This document shows positions 1-7,316 of a stretch of DNA of 16,132 nucleotides, one piece after another (within the stretch, counting starts at the first letter, position 1; each line of letters starts with the position of its first letter). The notes under the pieces were generated by a model. The model was not told the origin of the DNA and did no database searches. It was given only the letters and a program-made list of their open reading frames with translations. Location of the stretch: contig JAEORJ010000084.1 of the NCBI GenBank assembly GCA_016840945.1, forward strand, positions 1-16,132, read 5' to 3'. The position numbers and the translations under genes were made by a program. This DNA comes from Candidatus Gerdarchaeota archaeon. Its GTDB lineage: Archaea; Asgardarchaeota; Heimdallarchaeia; JABLTI01.

Positions 1-1032
1 AAATCATTAAATTATAACAAATTAGCATTAGCTGTGTATGAAGAACTGAATAATGTTAATGGGATTGCTAGCACCATAGCTTTTCAAGGAATGATTTATA
101 CCAAGTTCCAAAAAATAACTGAAGCTTTTGAACTATTAAACGAAGGTTTAACATTATTCAATGATATGAATAACGAATATCAAGCAGCAATTATTTATCA
201 TTACTTAGGACGTTTTTACAGAGTTAAAGGAGAGTTAAATCAAGCATATGATTTTATGATGAAATCATTAAATAATGTATTAAGTTATGGTGATGATTAT
301 CGGATAATGGTTACTTTATTCCATCTTATACCAATATTAATTGAGAAAGGTGAATATGATTTAGCTAAGGAATATACAAATCAAACTTTAATTTTGAATA
401 AAAAAGTAGGCTATATAGCAATTGATGGAATGTTATACTATTATTTGATACGAATAGCTCTTTTCCAAGAAGATATTTCTCAAGCAAAGGAAAATCATAA
501 GATTTTATATAATCTTCGAGAAGAATACCAAAACCAAACATATTATGATGATCAATATCGACTTTGTGAAGCTTTAATTTTAAGATTGAGTGATAATAAA
601 GATGATTTAACAAAAGCAGAGATTATTTTAAGGAATTTGATAGACGATGAGGAATTACATAAAATACTTTATTTCGAAGCAATGTATTACCTTTGTGAGA
701 TGTTGTTGGAACAATATCAACAAATTAATGATTCATATTTATTAGCTGAGATAGACTCATTATCAGAAAGAACTCTAAATTATGCCGTGAAAAAAGAATT
801 AACAGGTTTGCGAATAAAAGCTTATTATATACGATTGTTAGTTTTGTTTGTTCAAAAACAAAATGAAGAGGAATCAATTGACTTTCAAGAAGTAGAAAGT
901 TTAATAGCTAAAACTCAAGAATTATCGGATTATTTAGGCATGAAATCTACTACTGAGCATTTTATTAATCAATATTTCAATTTATCCAATCAAAGAAAAG
1001 ATTGGGATGTTTTTATAAAACCTCATGTTTAA
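1..1032 (+). CDS. TPR-repeat protein, 5' end cut off by the window
   Basis: The frame is open from base 1, so the 343 residues seen are the C-terminal part of a longer protein. The GTG at 34 is only the first start-like codon inside the window; the residues before it (KSLNYNKLALA) already look like part of a TPR helix. The sequence is a run of amphipathic helix pairs with TPR spacing, for example 'AAIIYHYLGRFYRVKGELNQ' and 'GEYDLAKEYTNQTLILNKK'. No signal peptide or membrane segment is visible, so a cytoplasmic protein-binding scaffold is likely. Such arrays often end large archaeal or bacterial regulators, but no enzymatic or DNA-binding domain lies in the visible part. The function is unknown. 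It converges on the minus-strand gene at 1070 and shares a palindromic terminator with it. Confidence 0.8.
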   Translation, partial: KSLNYNKLALAVYEELNNVNGIASTIAFQGMIYTKFQKITEAFELLNEGLTLFNDMNNEYQAAIIYHYLGRFYRVKGELNQAYDFMMKSLNNVLSYGDDYRIMVTLFHLIPILIEKGEYDLAKEYTNQTLILNKKVGYIAIDGMLYYYLIRIALFQEDISQAKENHKILYNLREEYQNQTYYDDQYRLCEALILRLSDNKDDLTKAEIILRNLIDDEELHKILYFEAMYYLCEMLLEQYQQINDSYLLAEIDSLSERTLNYAVKKELTGLRIKAYYIRLLVLFVQKQNEEESIDFQEVESLIAKTQELSDYLGMKSTTEHFINQYFNLSNQRKDWDVFIKPHV

Positions 1033-1060
1033 ATCCATTCAATATAAAAAGAAAAACTTT

Positions 1061-1079
1061 GAAGGTATTTCATACCTTC
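1061..1079. terminator. Bidirectional hairpin terminator between convergent genes
   Basis: A perfect 8-bp stem (GAAGGTAT / ATACCTTC, loop TTC) is followed on the plus strand by TTTATTTTTCTTTT. It is preceded by AAAAAGAAAAA, which gives a T-rich tail on the minus strand as well. The stop codon of the minus-strand gene (1070-1072) lies inside the hairpin. The symmetry fits termination in both directions. Confidence 0.65.
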
Positions 1080-1951
1080 TTTATTTTTCTTTTATATTTG
1101 CAAAATACCCCAAATATTACTACTAGCGGAATAATAACAAACCATTCAATTGATAGAACCCATGGTGAAACAAAGTAGAATTCAGAAAGATCATATCCAA
1201 CCAACTCAATTTGATGGTACCAATTTAATGAACAATTAATTCCCGATATATTGCCATAATAATTATAACTCCATTTGAAACCCATCAAATAACCATTGTT
1301 TTTGTTGTAAGCTAATTTTATGTATTGCTCACCTTGGAAGTTGGTGTTAACTGAGCCATTAATATAATGCATATTCATTACCCAATCAAAAACAGCTATG
1401 TCGGTTGAATCATCAAAGTAACCTTCAATATGAGAATCAACTATTTCTGTATAAGTAAAGAAGGTTGAGATAGCAGTATCATTTGAGATATAATCTAATT
1501 GTTCACCAAAAGTTGATGGTTCTGTAAAGAAGATATTGAATAAGAATATTCCTAAATCTTCTCGTGTTTGGTTCCATTCATCAGGGGTGCTTCGAGCCAT
1601 TAAAAGAGGGTGTTGGCATAATAAGTCAATACCTACAATCTCTAAATAGGAATCATAAGCTTCATACGTATCCATCCCAATTGATAAATTGTAATGCACA
1701 TCCATTGGATTTACCGATGTTACTTTGGTTGATATTTGCGTTGTAGAAGGGTATTTTGTTTGATCATAACGAAAACCAGTACCTGAGCTAGACTGGTCAC
1801 CCACTTTTTTATCCCAATATGAATTTATAACTTCATAATTGTAAATTGTACCTACTGTTAAATTGAAATCCCCTTTAACAATTAACAAATTTACACATAA
1901 GAAAATAACTAGTAGTTGAATAAATCGCATGTGAATTTTCTTCATATTCAT
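1070..1951 (-). CDS. Predicted membrane-anchored extracellular protein, unknown family
   Basis: This 293-residue protein has an N-terminal hydrophobic stretch at about residues 8-26 (FIQLLVIFLCVNLLIV), which looks like a signal peptide or signal anchor. A long polar region rich in Asn, Tyr, Ser and Thr follows, with several N-glycosylation-type sequons. One C-terminal helix at about 266-284 precedes the basic tail KYKRKIKKV. The pattern is a cell-surface protein with its body outside the cell. I recognise no catalytic motif or named domain. The start is ambiguous: Met1 (1951) directly abuts GAGAGGG, whereas Met3 (1945) has that motif 6 bases upstream, the better Shine-Dalgarno spacing. It is divergent from the secreted carboxypeptidase at 2036, with 84 bases holding both promoters, so the two surface proteins may be co-regulated. 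That link is inference. Confidence 0.75.
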   Translation of the reverse strand: MNMKKIHMRFIQLLVIFLCVNLLIVKGDFNLTVGTIYNYEVINSYWDKKVGDQSSSGTGFRYDQTKYPSTTQISTKVTSVNPMDVHYNLSIGMDTYEAYDSYLEIVGIDLLCQHPLLMARSTPDEWNQTREDLGIFLFNIFFTEPSTFGEQLDYISNDTAISTFFTYTEIVDSHIEGYFDDSTDIAVFDWVMNMHYINGSVNTNFQGEQYIKLAYNKNNGYLMGFKWSYNYYGNISGINCSLNWYHQIELVGYDLSEFYFVSPWVLSIEWFVIIPLVVIFGVFCKYKRKIKKV

Positions 1952-2005
1952 CCCTCTCTTTAATATTATAATTAATACAAATAATTACTTTTCTTCATAA
2001 AATGG

Positions 2006-2013
2006 TTTAAATA
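2006..2013 (+). promoter_or_regulatory. TATA box for the M14 carboxypeptidase, probably leaderless
   Basis: TTTAAATA is centred about 26 bases before the ATG at 2036, and there is no Shine-Dalgarno motif in between. With the usual archaeal TATA-to-start distance, transcription would begin at or next to the ATG. Confidence 0.5.
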
Positions 2014-2035
2014 GTATTCTGGAATTTAAATATCT

Positions 2036-3700
2036 ATGTTAAATAAAAGATTAATAAAATGGTTTTATTTAATTTTACTTCTCACAATTATTCCTACTTA
2101 CACTCAAAACGCAAAAGCTATTTTAATTTTAGAAGAACCAAACTATCCTGAAATTGGAGATAATTGGATGAATGTTTCTTTATTATATGAAAATCATTAT
2201 CACAATACTAGTACTCTTTGGGAAGAACTTAATCATTTTAATTCTCTAGCACCTGAAATTTTCGATTTAAGTGTTATTGGTCAGAGTTATTTTAATAAGG
2301 ATATAAAATTAGTCCGAATAACAAATGAACTAAGAACAAATCAAAAAGCAAAAACCATGGTAGTAGCCAATCATCATGGTAGAGAACAGATTTCTGTTGA
2401 AGTAGCTCTTCAGTTTATTCTCTATTTAATAACAGGTTATGGTATAGATCCATTAATTACTGAAAGTATAGATTCACAAGAAATCTATATAATTCCCACA
2501 TTAAACCCTGATGCTTTAGATATGGTCATTAATGATAACAATCATTGGTTGAGAAAAAATGCTAGACCATACGATGATGATAATGACGGCTTTTTTGACG
2601 AAGATCCTCCTGATGATATCAATGCTGACAACAAAATCTCAGGTTTCTTTGTTTATGAAAAAGTAAATGAAACTTTGGTTTATCTTTATGGTTATCGAGA
2701 AGGCTTCGATAATGATGGAGATGGTTTAATAAATGAGGATATGATTGGTCATGTCGATTTGAATAGGAATTATGATATGTTTTTTAGAGAAGGCACTAGC
2801 TGGGATGAAGATTCGTTGTCTGATAGTTACCCAGGATTAACAGCTTTTTCGGAACCTGAAACGCAAGTGTTTAGGGACTTTGCTTTAGAACATCGATTTG
2901 CTATGGCTTATTCTTTACATTCAGGTACAAATGCAACTTATTTTGCTAAAAATTCATTAAATTATCTTGAACCTGAAATCTGTGAAGCAATGATGATAGA
3001 TTTCTCAAATATGATGCCCGATTCATATTACTTTAATAATTATTTTCCTGGTGTACCTGGTGATGATCCTTATTATGCTTCAGGAATATGGGATAATTGG
3101 ATGTATTTTGAACGTGAAACGTTAATGCCTATTTCCCTTGAATTATATGGTAATCTTACAGCAACAACATCTGAATTTGAAAACCCAATCATTGATAATA
3201 CAACTCATCTTATAACTGAGTGGAAGGATATTGAGAATTTTTACAATCCTGAAGCATATAACATCAATACTTTTTGGGACGATGTTCAGCCAGCATTCGC
3301 TTATCTGTTGGAAAATACTCCAAGATTGGCAACTCAAGCTACACTTCATTCAATTGTTGATAGACCTGGATCATTAGTAAACATGACCTTTACATGTTCT
3401 AATCTTAGTCCCAAAATACGATCAATTTTACCAATCGATATTTTTGACACTACAGGAACAAAACGTTTTGATGGATTGGAAGTTTTAGCTGATAGTACAA
3501 TAGTGATTGATACAACTTTCAACTTACCTTTTTCATTTAATGATACTTATGAGATTATGATTGGTAATGAGTATACTGGTTTTCAACATTACATTTTGAG
3601 AACTTATAATACCTCTACTTCTGGGATTAGCTTTTCAATTATTGGGATAGCAATTGTAACATTGAGTTTAATTATTCATTTAATTCATCGAAAAAAATAA
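2036..3700 (+). CDS. Secreted, membrane-anchored M14 family zinc carboxypeptidase
   Basis: This 554-residue enzyme should remove C-terminal residues from peptides outside the cell. An N-terminal signal segment (about 8-28) precedes the M14 domain. The zinc-site motif is H114-G-R-E117 in 'ANHHGREQIS', with the third zinc ligand probably H295 in 'SLHSG'. Substrate-binding residues match R173 in 'HWLRKN' and N243-R244 in 'VDLNRNY', and the catalytic Glu is probably E369 in 'ISLELYG'. Between 'WLRKN' and 'DLNRN' lies an acidic insertion (about 179-236) with DxDxDG-like loops (DDDNDG, DINADNK, DNDGDG) that look calcium-binding. A beta-rich domain (about 430-525) and a C-terminal helix (about 531-550) ending HRKK follow, so the protein is probably tethered to the membrane. 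All expected active-site residues are present. A peptide-scavenging role is inferred; a cell-wall-peptide role is less likely in an archaeon. Confidence 0.92.
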   Translation: MLNKRLIKWFYLILLLTIIPTYTQNAKAILILEEPNYPEIGDNWMNVSLLYENHYHNTSTLWEELNHFNSLAPEIFDLSVIGQSYFNKDIKLVRITNELRTNQKAKTMVVANHHGREQISVEVALQFILYLITGYGIDPLITESIDSQEIYIIPTLNPDALDMVINDNNHWLRKNARPYDDDNDGFFDEDPPDDINADNKISGFFVYEKVNETLVYLYGYREGFDNDGDGLINEDMIGHVDLNRNYDMFFREGTSWDEDSLSDSYPGLTAFSEPETQVFRDFALEHRFAMAYSLHSGTNATYFAKNSLNYLEPEICEAMMIDFSNMMPDSYYFNNYFPGVPGDDPYYASGIWDNWMYFERETLMPISLELYGNLTATTSEFENPIIDNTTHLITEWKDIENFYNPEAYNINTFWDDVQPAFAYLLENTPRLATQATLHSIVDRPGSLVNMTFTCSNLSPKIRSILPIDIFDTTGTKRFDGLEVLADSTIVIDTTFNLPFSFNDTYEIMIGNEYTGFQHYILRTYNTSTSGISFSIIGIAIVTLSLIIHLIHRKK

Positions 3701-3738
3701 CTCTTTGGAAGTAATTTTCTAAAGAGTTTCTTTTTTTA
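3701..3738 (+). terminator. Hairpin terminator after the carboxypeptidase
   Basis: CTCTTTGGAA and TTCTAAAGAG-type arms form a stem of about 10 bp with one G-T pair, starting directly after the stop codon (3701-3726). A T-rich run at 3727-3738 follows. It has the form of a bacterial intrinsic terminator. Confidence 0.65.
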
Positions 3739-3822
3739 TTCATTTATTAGAGTGAGATGTGATTGTTGTTTATATAAACTAAATTTTTAATAAATAATAA
3801 AATTATAATTTAAATCATAATA

Positions 3823-3835
3823 TTTTAATATAAAT
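3823..3835 (+). promoter_or_regulatory. TATA-like promoter of the CBS/antiporter operon
   Basis: TTTTAATATAAAT is centred about 27 bases before the ATG at 3856, with no Shine-Dalgarno motif between (CAATTCCTCATT precedes the ATG). This fits a leaderless message. The region around it is very AT-rich, so the exact element is uncertain. Confidence 0.4.
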
Positions 3836-3855
3836 CTATTAGACAATTCCTCATT

Positions 3856-4350
3856 ATGACAATTGATATTGATCCTCTAATAAGAAAAGTGCGAGATTTG
3901 AAAGCTATTAATTTCCCATTAAGGGAAATAACTCCGATAGGGGCTGATACCCAATTAATTGAAATAATAAATCAGCTAGGTACTTCAGATTTACCAATTA
4001 TACCAGTTATTAATAAAAAAAATGAATATATTGGTATAATCACTTTAAGGGATTTACTCTTTCTCTTTCAACGTAAACATACAGCTTTACATGAAGCCTT
4101 TTCTCTTCAACATATGACACATGGATTTGTTGCTGAAGAATTGATCAATATTAATTTACCAATAATTTATGATGATGACTCTCTTGAGCGCATAACAGAA
4201 AGCATGGCCAAGTTTCAAACTTCTGTTCTTCCTAGAGCATCTAATAGAAAGTCACAGATTACAGGATTAATCTATCTAAAAGATGTCTTTACTGAAATTA
4301 GAAACACTTTACGGAAGATGGTTACTGAACAGGAGGATATTTGTGAATGA
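3856..4350 (+). CDS. CBS-domain pair protein, putative antiporter regulator
   Basis: This 164-residue soluble protein consists almost entirely of two CBS motifs. The first (about 25-71) ends in 'GIITLRDLL', and the second (about 95-146) ends in 'TGLIYLKDVF'; both show the typical G-x-I/V-T/Y-x-x-D close. Paired CBS motifs form a Bateman module that binds adenine nucleotides or related ligands and often regulates a partner transporter or enzyme. The TGA stop overlaps the ATG of the next gene as ATGA, and a strong GGAGG (4332-4336) for that gene lies inside this reading frame. This implies translational coupling and roughly matched amounts of the two proteins. Control of the antiporter by nucleotide level is inferred from this arrangement. 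The ligand cannot be read from the sequence. Confidence 0.88.
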   Translation: MTIDIDPLIRKVRDLKAINFPLREITPIGADTQLIEIINQLGTSDLPIIPVINKKNEYIGIITLRDLLFLFQRKHTALHEAFSLQHMTHGFVAEELININLPIIYDDDSLERITESMAKFQTSVLPRASNRKSQITGLIYLKDVFTEIRNTLRKMVTEQEDICE

Positions 4351-5639
4351 GTGTTGAGACTGGTTCTGATGTCATCAATGTTTTCTTATATTTAGGTATA
4401 GCATTAATTTCCGCTAGAATAATGGGTGAGATTTTCGAACGGCTAAAATTATCATCAATCATAGGTGAAATCTTAGCAGGTATAATTTTTGGTGGCCCCT
4501 TCTTAGGTATGATTGGCGCAAATCCTACACTTTTTGTTGATATTGATATTTTAAAGCAATTTTCACAAATAGGTATTATTATACTACTCTTTATAATTGG
4601 GTTAGAGGTTAGCCCTAAAAGTTTAAGGAAAACCGGGAAGAAAAGCATAATCTTGTCATTAATTGAAGTTTTTATTGCGTTGGCAGGTGGCTTCTTAACA
4701 GGTTATTTCTTATTAGATTTAACAGCTGCACAAGCGATATTCTTTGGAACAATGTTTACCGCTACTAGTATAGGTGTTACAGTTCGTACTTTAAACGACC
4801 TTGGTAAATTGAATTCTAGGGAAGGTGAGATATTATTATCCACGGCAATATTTGACGATTTTATTGCCTTATTTCTAGTGCTTATTTTTTCCTATGCCCT
4901 CTTCCCAGAACCAGGTAGAGCTTGGTATTTTACCTTACTTATCAACATAGGTATACTAGCAGCTTTTCTTATTGGCATAATTTTCCTTTTACCATTAATT
5001 TTGAGATTTCTCGAAAACCGTCTGAAATTATTCTCTGATTCCTCAACTAATTATTTCACATTAGGAATAGTTTTTGGTATTTTAGCTTTACTTGTATATT
5101 TTGCTGAATTCCTTGGTATTTCAGGCGCTATAATTGCTTTCCTCTTTGGATTATCAATTCAAGGTAATAAAATTCTTGTAGGCGATATTAAGGATATTTT
5201 CATTAAAATGGGTGAAGGGATTTTCTTACCGCTATTTTTCTTTGGAGTTGGAGCAACTTTTGCATTAGATTTCAGTAGTTTTTCACCTTTGCTTTTACTG
5301 ATAGTTCCAATAGCCTTACTATCCAAAGGAATAGGAACTTTTGCTGGATCATCACTATTGAAATTCTCCCCTAAAGAATCTATGAGAATTACTATTGGCA
5401 TGATGCCCAGAGCAGAGATTATTCTGGTAATTGCTGAAATAGGATTAATCCAAGGGATATTTAGTCAGAGTATATTTTCCATGGCTGTGCTGCTGGTTTT
5501 TATATCAGTTATAATTACTCCTATTGCTCTTCGCTTAACTTTTAGAGAACCGAAACCAATACTACCCTGCCCAGAATACAATAAAGATGAACTTGATAAT
5601 CCTGATAAAATTACTGTTGAGAATATTGAAGCTTCATAA
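4347..5639 (+). CDS. CPA2-type Na+(K+)/H+ antiporter
   Basis: This 430-residue integral membrane protein has about 12 hydrophobic helices and belongs to the sodium/hydrogen exchanger superfamily (monovalent cation:proton antiporter-2, KefB/GerN/NapA type). Diagnostic stretches are 'LLFIIGLEVSPKSLRK' (about 80-95), 'TATSIGVTVRTLNDLGKL' (about 138-155), the ion-binding aspartate pair D170-D171 in 'STAIFDDFIAL', K327 in 'LLSKGIGTF', and 'GMMPRAEIILVIAEIGL' near 351-367. The Asp-Asp pair suggests electrogenic exchange, as in NapA-type members. There is no C-terminal RCK/TrkA-N domain; the tail after about residue 398 is short and polar. Regulation may instead come from the overlapping upstream CBS protein. 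GGAGG at 4332-4336 lies 10 bases before the ATG. Na+ versus K+ preference cannot be decided. Confidence 0.92.
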   Translation: MSVETGSDVINVFLYLGIALISARIMGEIFERLKLSSIIGEILAGIIFGGPFLGMIGANPTLFVDIDILKQFSQIGIIILLFIIGLEVSPKSLRKTGKKSIILSLIEVFIALAGGFLTGYFLLDLTAAQAIFFGTMFTATSIGVTVRTLNDLGKLNSREGEILLSTAIFDDFIALFLVLIFSYALFPEPGRAWYFTLLINIGILAAFLIGIIFLLPLILRFLENRLKLFSDSSTNYFTLGIVFGILALLVYFAEFLGISGAIIAFLFGLSIQGNKILVGDIKDIFIKMGEGIFLPLFFFGVGATFALDFSSFSPLLLLIVPIALLSKGIGTFAGSSLLKFSPKESMRITIGMMPRAEIILVIAEIGLIQGIFSQSIFSMAVLLVFISVIITPIALRLTFREPKPILPCPEYNKDELDNPDKITVENIEAS

Positions 5640-5650
5640 AAAAGCTTCAA
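5626..5650 (+). terminator. Hairpin spanning the antiporter stop codon
   Basis: TTGAAGCTT and AAGCTTCAA form a perfect 9-bp stem with a 7-base loop that contains the TAA stop, followed by ATTTCTTACTT. The trailing T-run is weak, so it may be a terminator or a 3'-end stabilising structure. Confidence 0.5.
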
Positions 5651-5727
5651 ATTTCTTACTTATAAGGAACAAAATTTAAGTTATGAGTTTTTATTAAACA
5701 TTTATTGATTTATAACTGGAGATAAAA

Positions 5728-6090
5728 ATGTCAAAAAAAGTTAAACCTGGTATGAGTGCACAAGAAATTGCTACTCTTCATTATGAATTATTGTTAGCTG
5801 GTGACAAAGAGGAATGGGCAAAAACCATAAAGAAATCATTACAAAATAGAATAGATGACCATGGTTCTTCACCTTATTACTGGTGGAAGACAGGTCAACG
5901 ATATAAAGAACAATATGGTTATTCCTACACTTTTAAGCATAAGGATGAACAGCAAAGTAGTGATACTCACATCAAACTCTTTTTTCATCGATTAAATAAA
6001 GATGGTAAACCTCAAGGTCAGGTACCAATACATATCATTATAGATGAAGAGGATAACAACGAATGGCGTGTGGATGTAAGTAGTTGGTAA
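5728..6090 (+). CDS. Small soluble protein, possibly NTF2-like fold
   Basis: This 120-residue protein has no signal peptide or membrane helix. The N-terminal part is helical ('SAQEIATLHYELLLAGDKEEWAKTI' region, about 10-35). It is followed by an aromatic patch with YYWWK and YKEQYGYSYTF, and then by alternating strands ending in 'EWRVDVSSW'. One or two helices containing 'A..Y...L.GD.EEW', followed by a curved sheet ending in a Trp-containing strand, resembles SnoaL/NTF2-like proteins that bind small ligands or accompany other domains. This is a fold guess from the pattern, not a motif match. GGAG (5718-5721) lies 6 bases before the ATG and supports the start. It stands alone between hairpins, so it is probably transcribed by itself. 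The function is unknown. Confidence 0.75.
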   Translation: MSKKVKPGMSAQEIATLHYELLLAGDKEEWAKTIKKSLQNRIDDHGSSPYYWWKTGQRYKEQYGYSYTFKHKDEQQSSDTHIKLFFHRLNKDGKPQGQVPIHIIIDEEDNNEWRVDVSSW

Positions 6091-6091
6091 A

Positions 6092-6120
6092 AGAACAAGA
6101 GAATTTCTTTGTTCTCTTTT
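6092..6120 (+). terminator. Hairpin terminator after the small protein
   Basis: AGAACAA (6092-6098) pairs with TTGTTCT (6109-6115) and is followed by CTTTTATTATAA. It begins 2 bases after the stop codon at 6088-6090. Confidence 0.55.
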
Positions 6121-6257
6121 ATTATAATCACAAATTTTTCTGAAAATAGTAGTCTTAGAATTTAAATTCGTTTTAAAAATGTTAATTAATCCAATTAATT
6201 ATAGCTGATATTTGTAATCAGTCGAGTTATTTTTACAACAAAGATTGGGGAATTAAA

Positions 6258-7217
6258 ATGCCTTTTGAAGTTAATTACTTTAAAGATAAAAAATTGGATA
6301 ATTTGCACAAAGAAGCGCTAAAATTAGCACGTGATAAGCAATACAAAAAGGCTCTTGAAGGCTTTATGAAAGTATTAGAAAAAGAACCAAAAAATAGCAT
6401 CACATTAAATAATATTGCAAATGTTTACTGGGAATTACAAGATTATCAAACTGCCTTAGAATACTTTCAACAATGTGAAAGTACAAGTCCCCCTAATTGG
6501 TATCTAAGAATGAATAGTGCCGAATGTTATGCCCAAATGGGAGAATATCAAAAAGCGATTGATGCAATAATTAACGTAATTGCTTATATGCCTACAAACG
6601 CCCCTCACGAAGCTTATAATAATGTTGCTAAATATCAATGGCTTAAAGGAGAAAAACAAGAAGCAATAGAACAGTATTTGCGTAACATTAACAAATGTCC
6701 AAATGATTTGGTTGCTTTGAAAGCATTAGCTGAAGCTTACTATCAAACACAGCAATATGAAAAATCATTAGAGTATCATGAAAGAATATTAAAATTAGAA
6801 CCTAATTATTTACTTAGCTTATTGCAAATGGGGATAATTTATGCCGATCAGAAGAAATATGACCTTGCTCGAGAGAAATTACAGCAAATATTCAAAATAG
6901 AACCAAATAATCATGACGCACCTTTTATCTTAGCTAAAATAGACATACAAACCGGGAATAATTCTAATGCTGTAATGATACTTGCAGAACTTAACAAGAT
7001 TGTTCCAAATAACTATGAAATTATTTTCTTTCTAGGAACAGCACTTGGTAATGGTGGAAATGTTACAAAAGCTATTGAAGCTTTTGAGTATGTCACAAAA
7101 CTTCAACCTAATTTCGCAGAGGTATGGAGATCTTTAGCTTTATGTTATAATCATATTGGTGAAAAAGAGAAAGCTGCTCAAAGTGAGATTAAATATAAAG
7201 CACTAACAAAACAATGA
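6258..7217 (+). CDS. Cytoplasmic TPR protein
   Basis: This 319-residue protein is made almost wholly of about nine 34-residue tetratricopeptide repeats. The spacing and consensus positions are clear in 'AYYQTQQYEKSLEYHERILK', 'IIYADQKKYDLAREKLQQIF' and 'WRSLALCYNHIGEKEKAAQS'. No signal peptide, membrane helix or extra domain is seen, so it should be a soluble superhelical scaffold that binds a partner protein; the partner cannot be identified. GGGG at 6247-6250 is 7 bases before the ATG and supports this start. The gene stands alone after a terminator-like hairpin and converges with the isomerase-like gene at 7302. It differs from the truncated TPR protein at the window start: its repeats are canonical and end in acidic or proline-containing turns (EPNY, EPNN, QPNF). 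Confidence 0.9.
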   Translation: MPFEVNYFKDKKLDNLHKEALKLARDKQYKKALEGFMKVLEKEPKNSITLNNIANVYWELQDYQTALEYFQQCESTSPPNWYLRMNSAECYAQMGEYQKAIDAIINVIAYMPTNAPHEAYNNVAKYQWLKGEKQEAIEQYLRNINKCPNDLVALKALAEAYYQTQQYEKSLEYHERILKLEPNYLLSLLQMGIIYADQKKYDLAREKLQQIFKIEPNNHDAPFILAKIDIQTGNNSNAVMILAELNKIVPNNYEIIFFLGTALGNGGNVTKAIEAFEYVTKLQPNFAEVWRSLALCYNHIGEKEKAAQSEIKYKALTKQ

Positions 7218-7276
7218 TTATTAGGTGTAAACATTCTCTTCTGAAACCAATAAAGATTTACAGATAGAAATGTCAT

Positions 7277-7316
7277 AAAAAAAGAGGTAAGGAATTATTG
7301 ATTATTCCAAAACCTC
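7277..7316 (-). terminator. Hairpin terminator of the isomerase/transporter operon
   Basis: On the minus strand, GAGGT...ACCTC (outer) and GGAAT...ATTCC (inner) pair with a small internal loop between them, and seven T residues (7283 down to 7277) follow. The TAA stop of the isomerase-like gene (7302-7304) lies within the hairpin. Confidence 0.6.

Noticed and set aside
365..613. Minus-strand open frame of 82 codons within the first TPR gene
   Set aside because: The plus strand is a continuous TPR coding frame and the antisense product has no recognisable features.
4322..4648. Minus-strand open frame of 108 codons across the CBS/antiporter junction
   Set aside because: It lies opposite a clearly conserved antiporter frame, has no domain pattern or Shine-Dalgarno, and has the Ile/Pro/Lys-rich composition expected of an antisense shadow.
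6180..6205. Inverted repeat TTAATT...AATTAA before the TPR gene as an operator
   Set aside because: It is short and made only of A and T in an AT-rich gap, so it is expected by chance.
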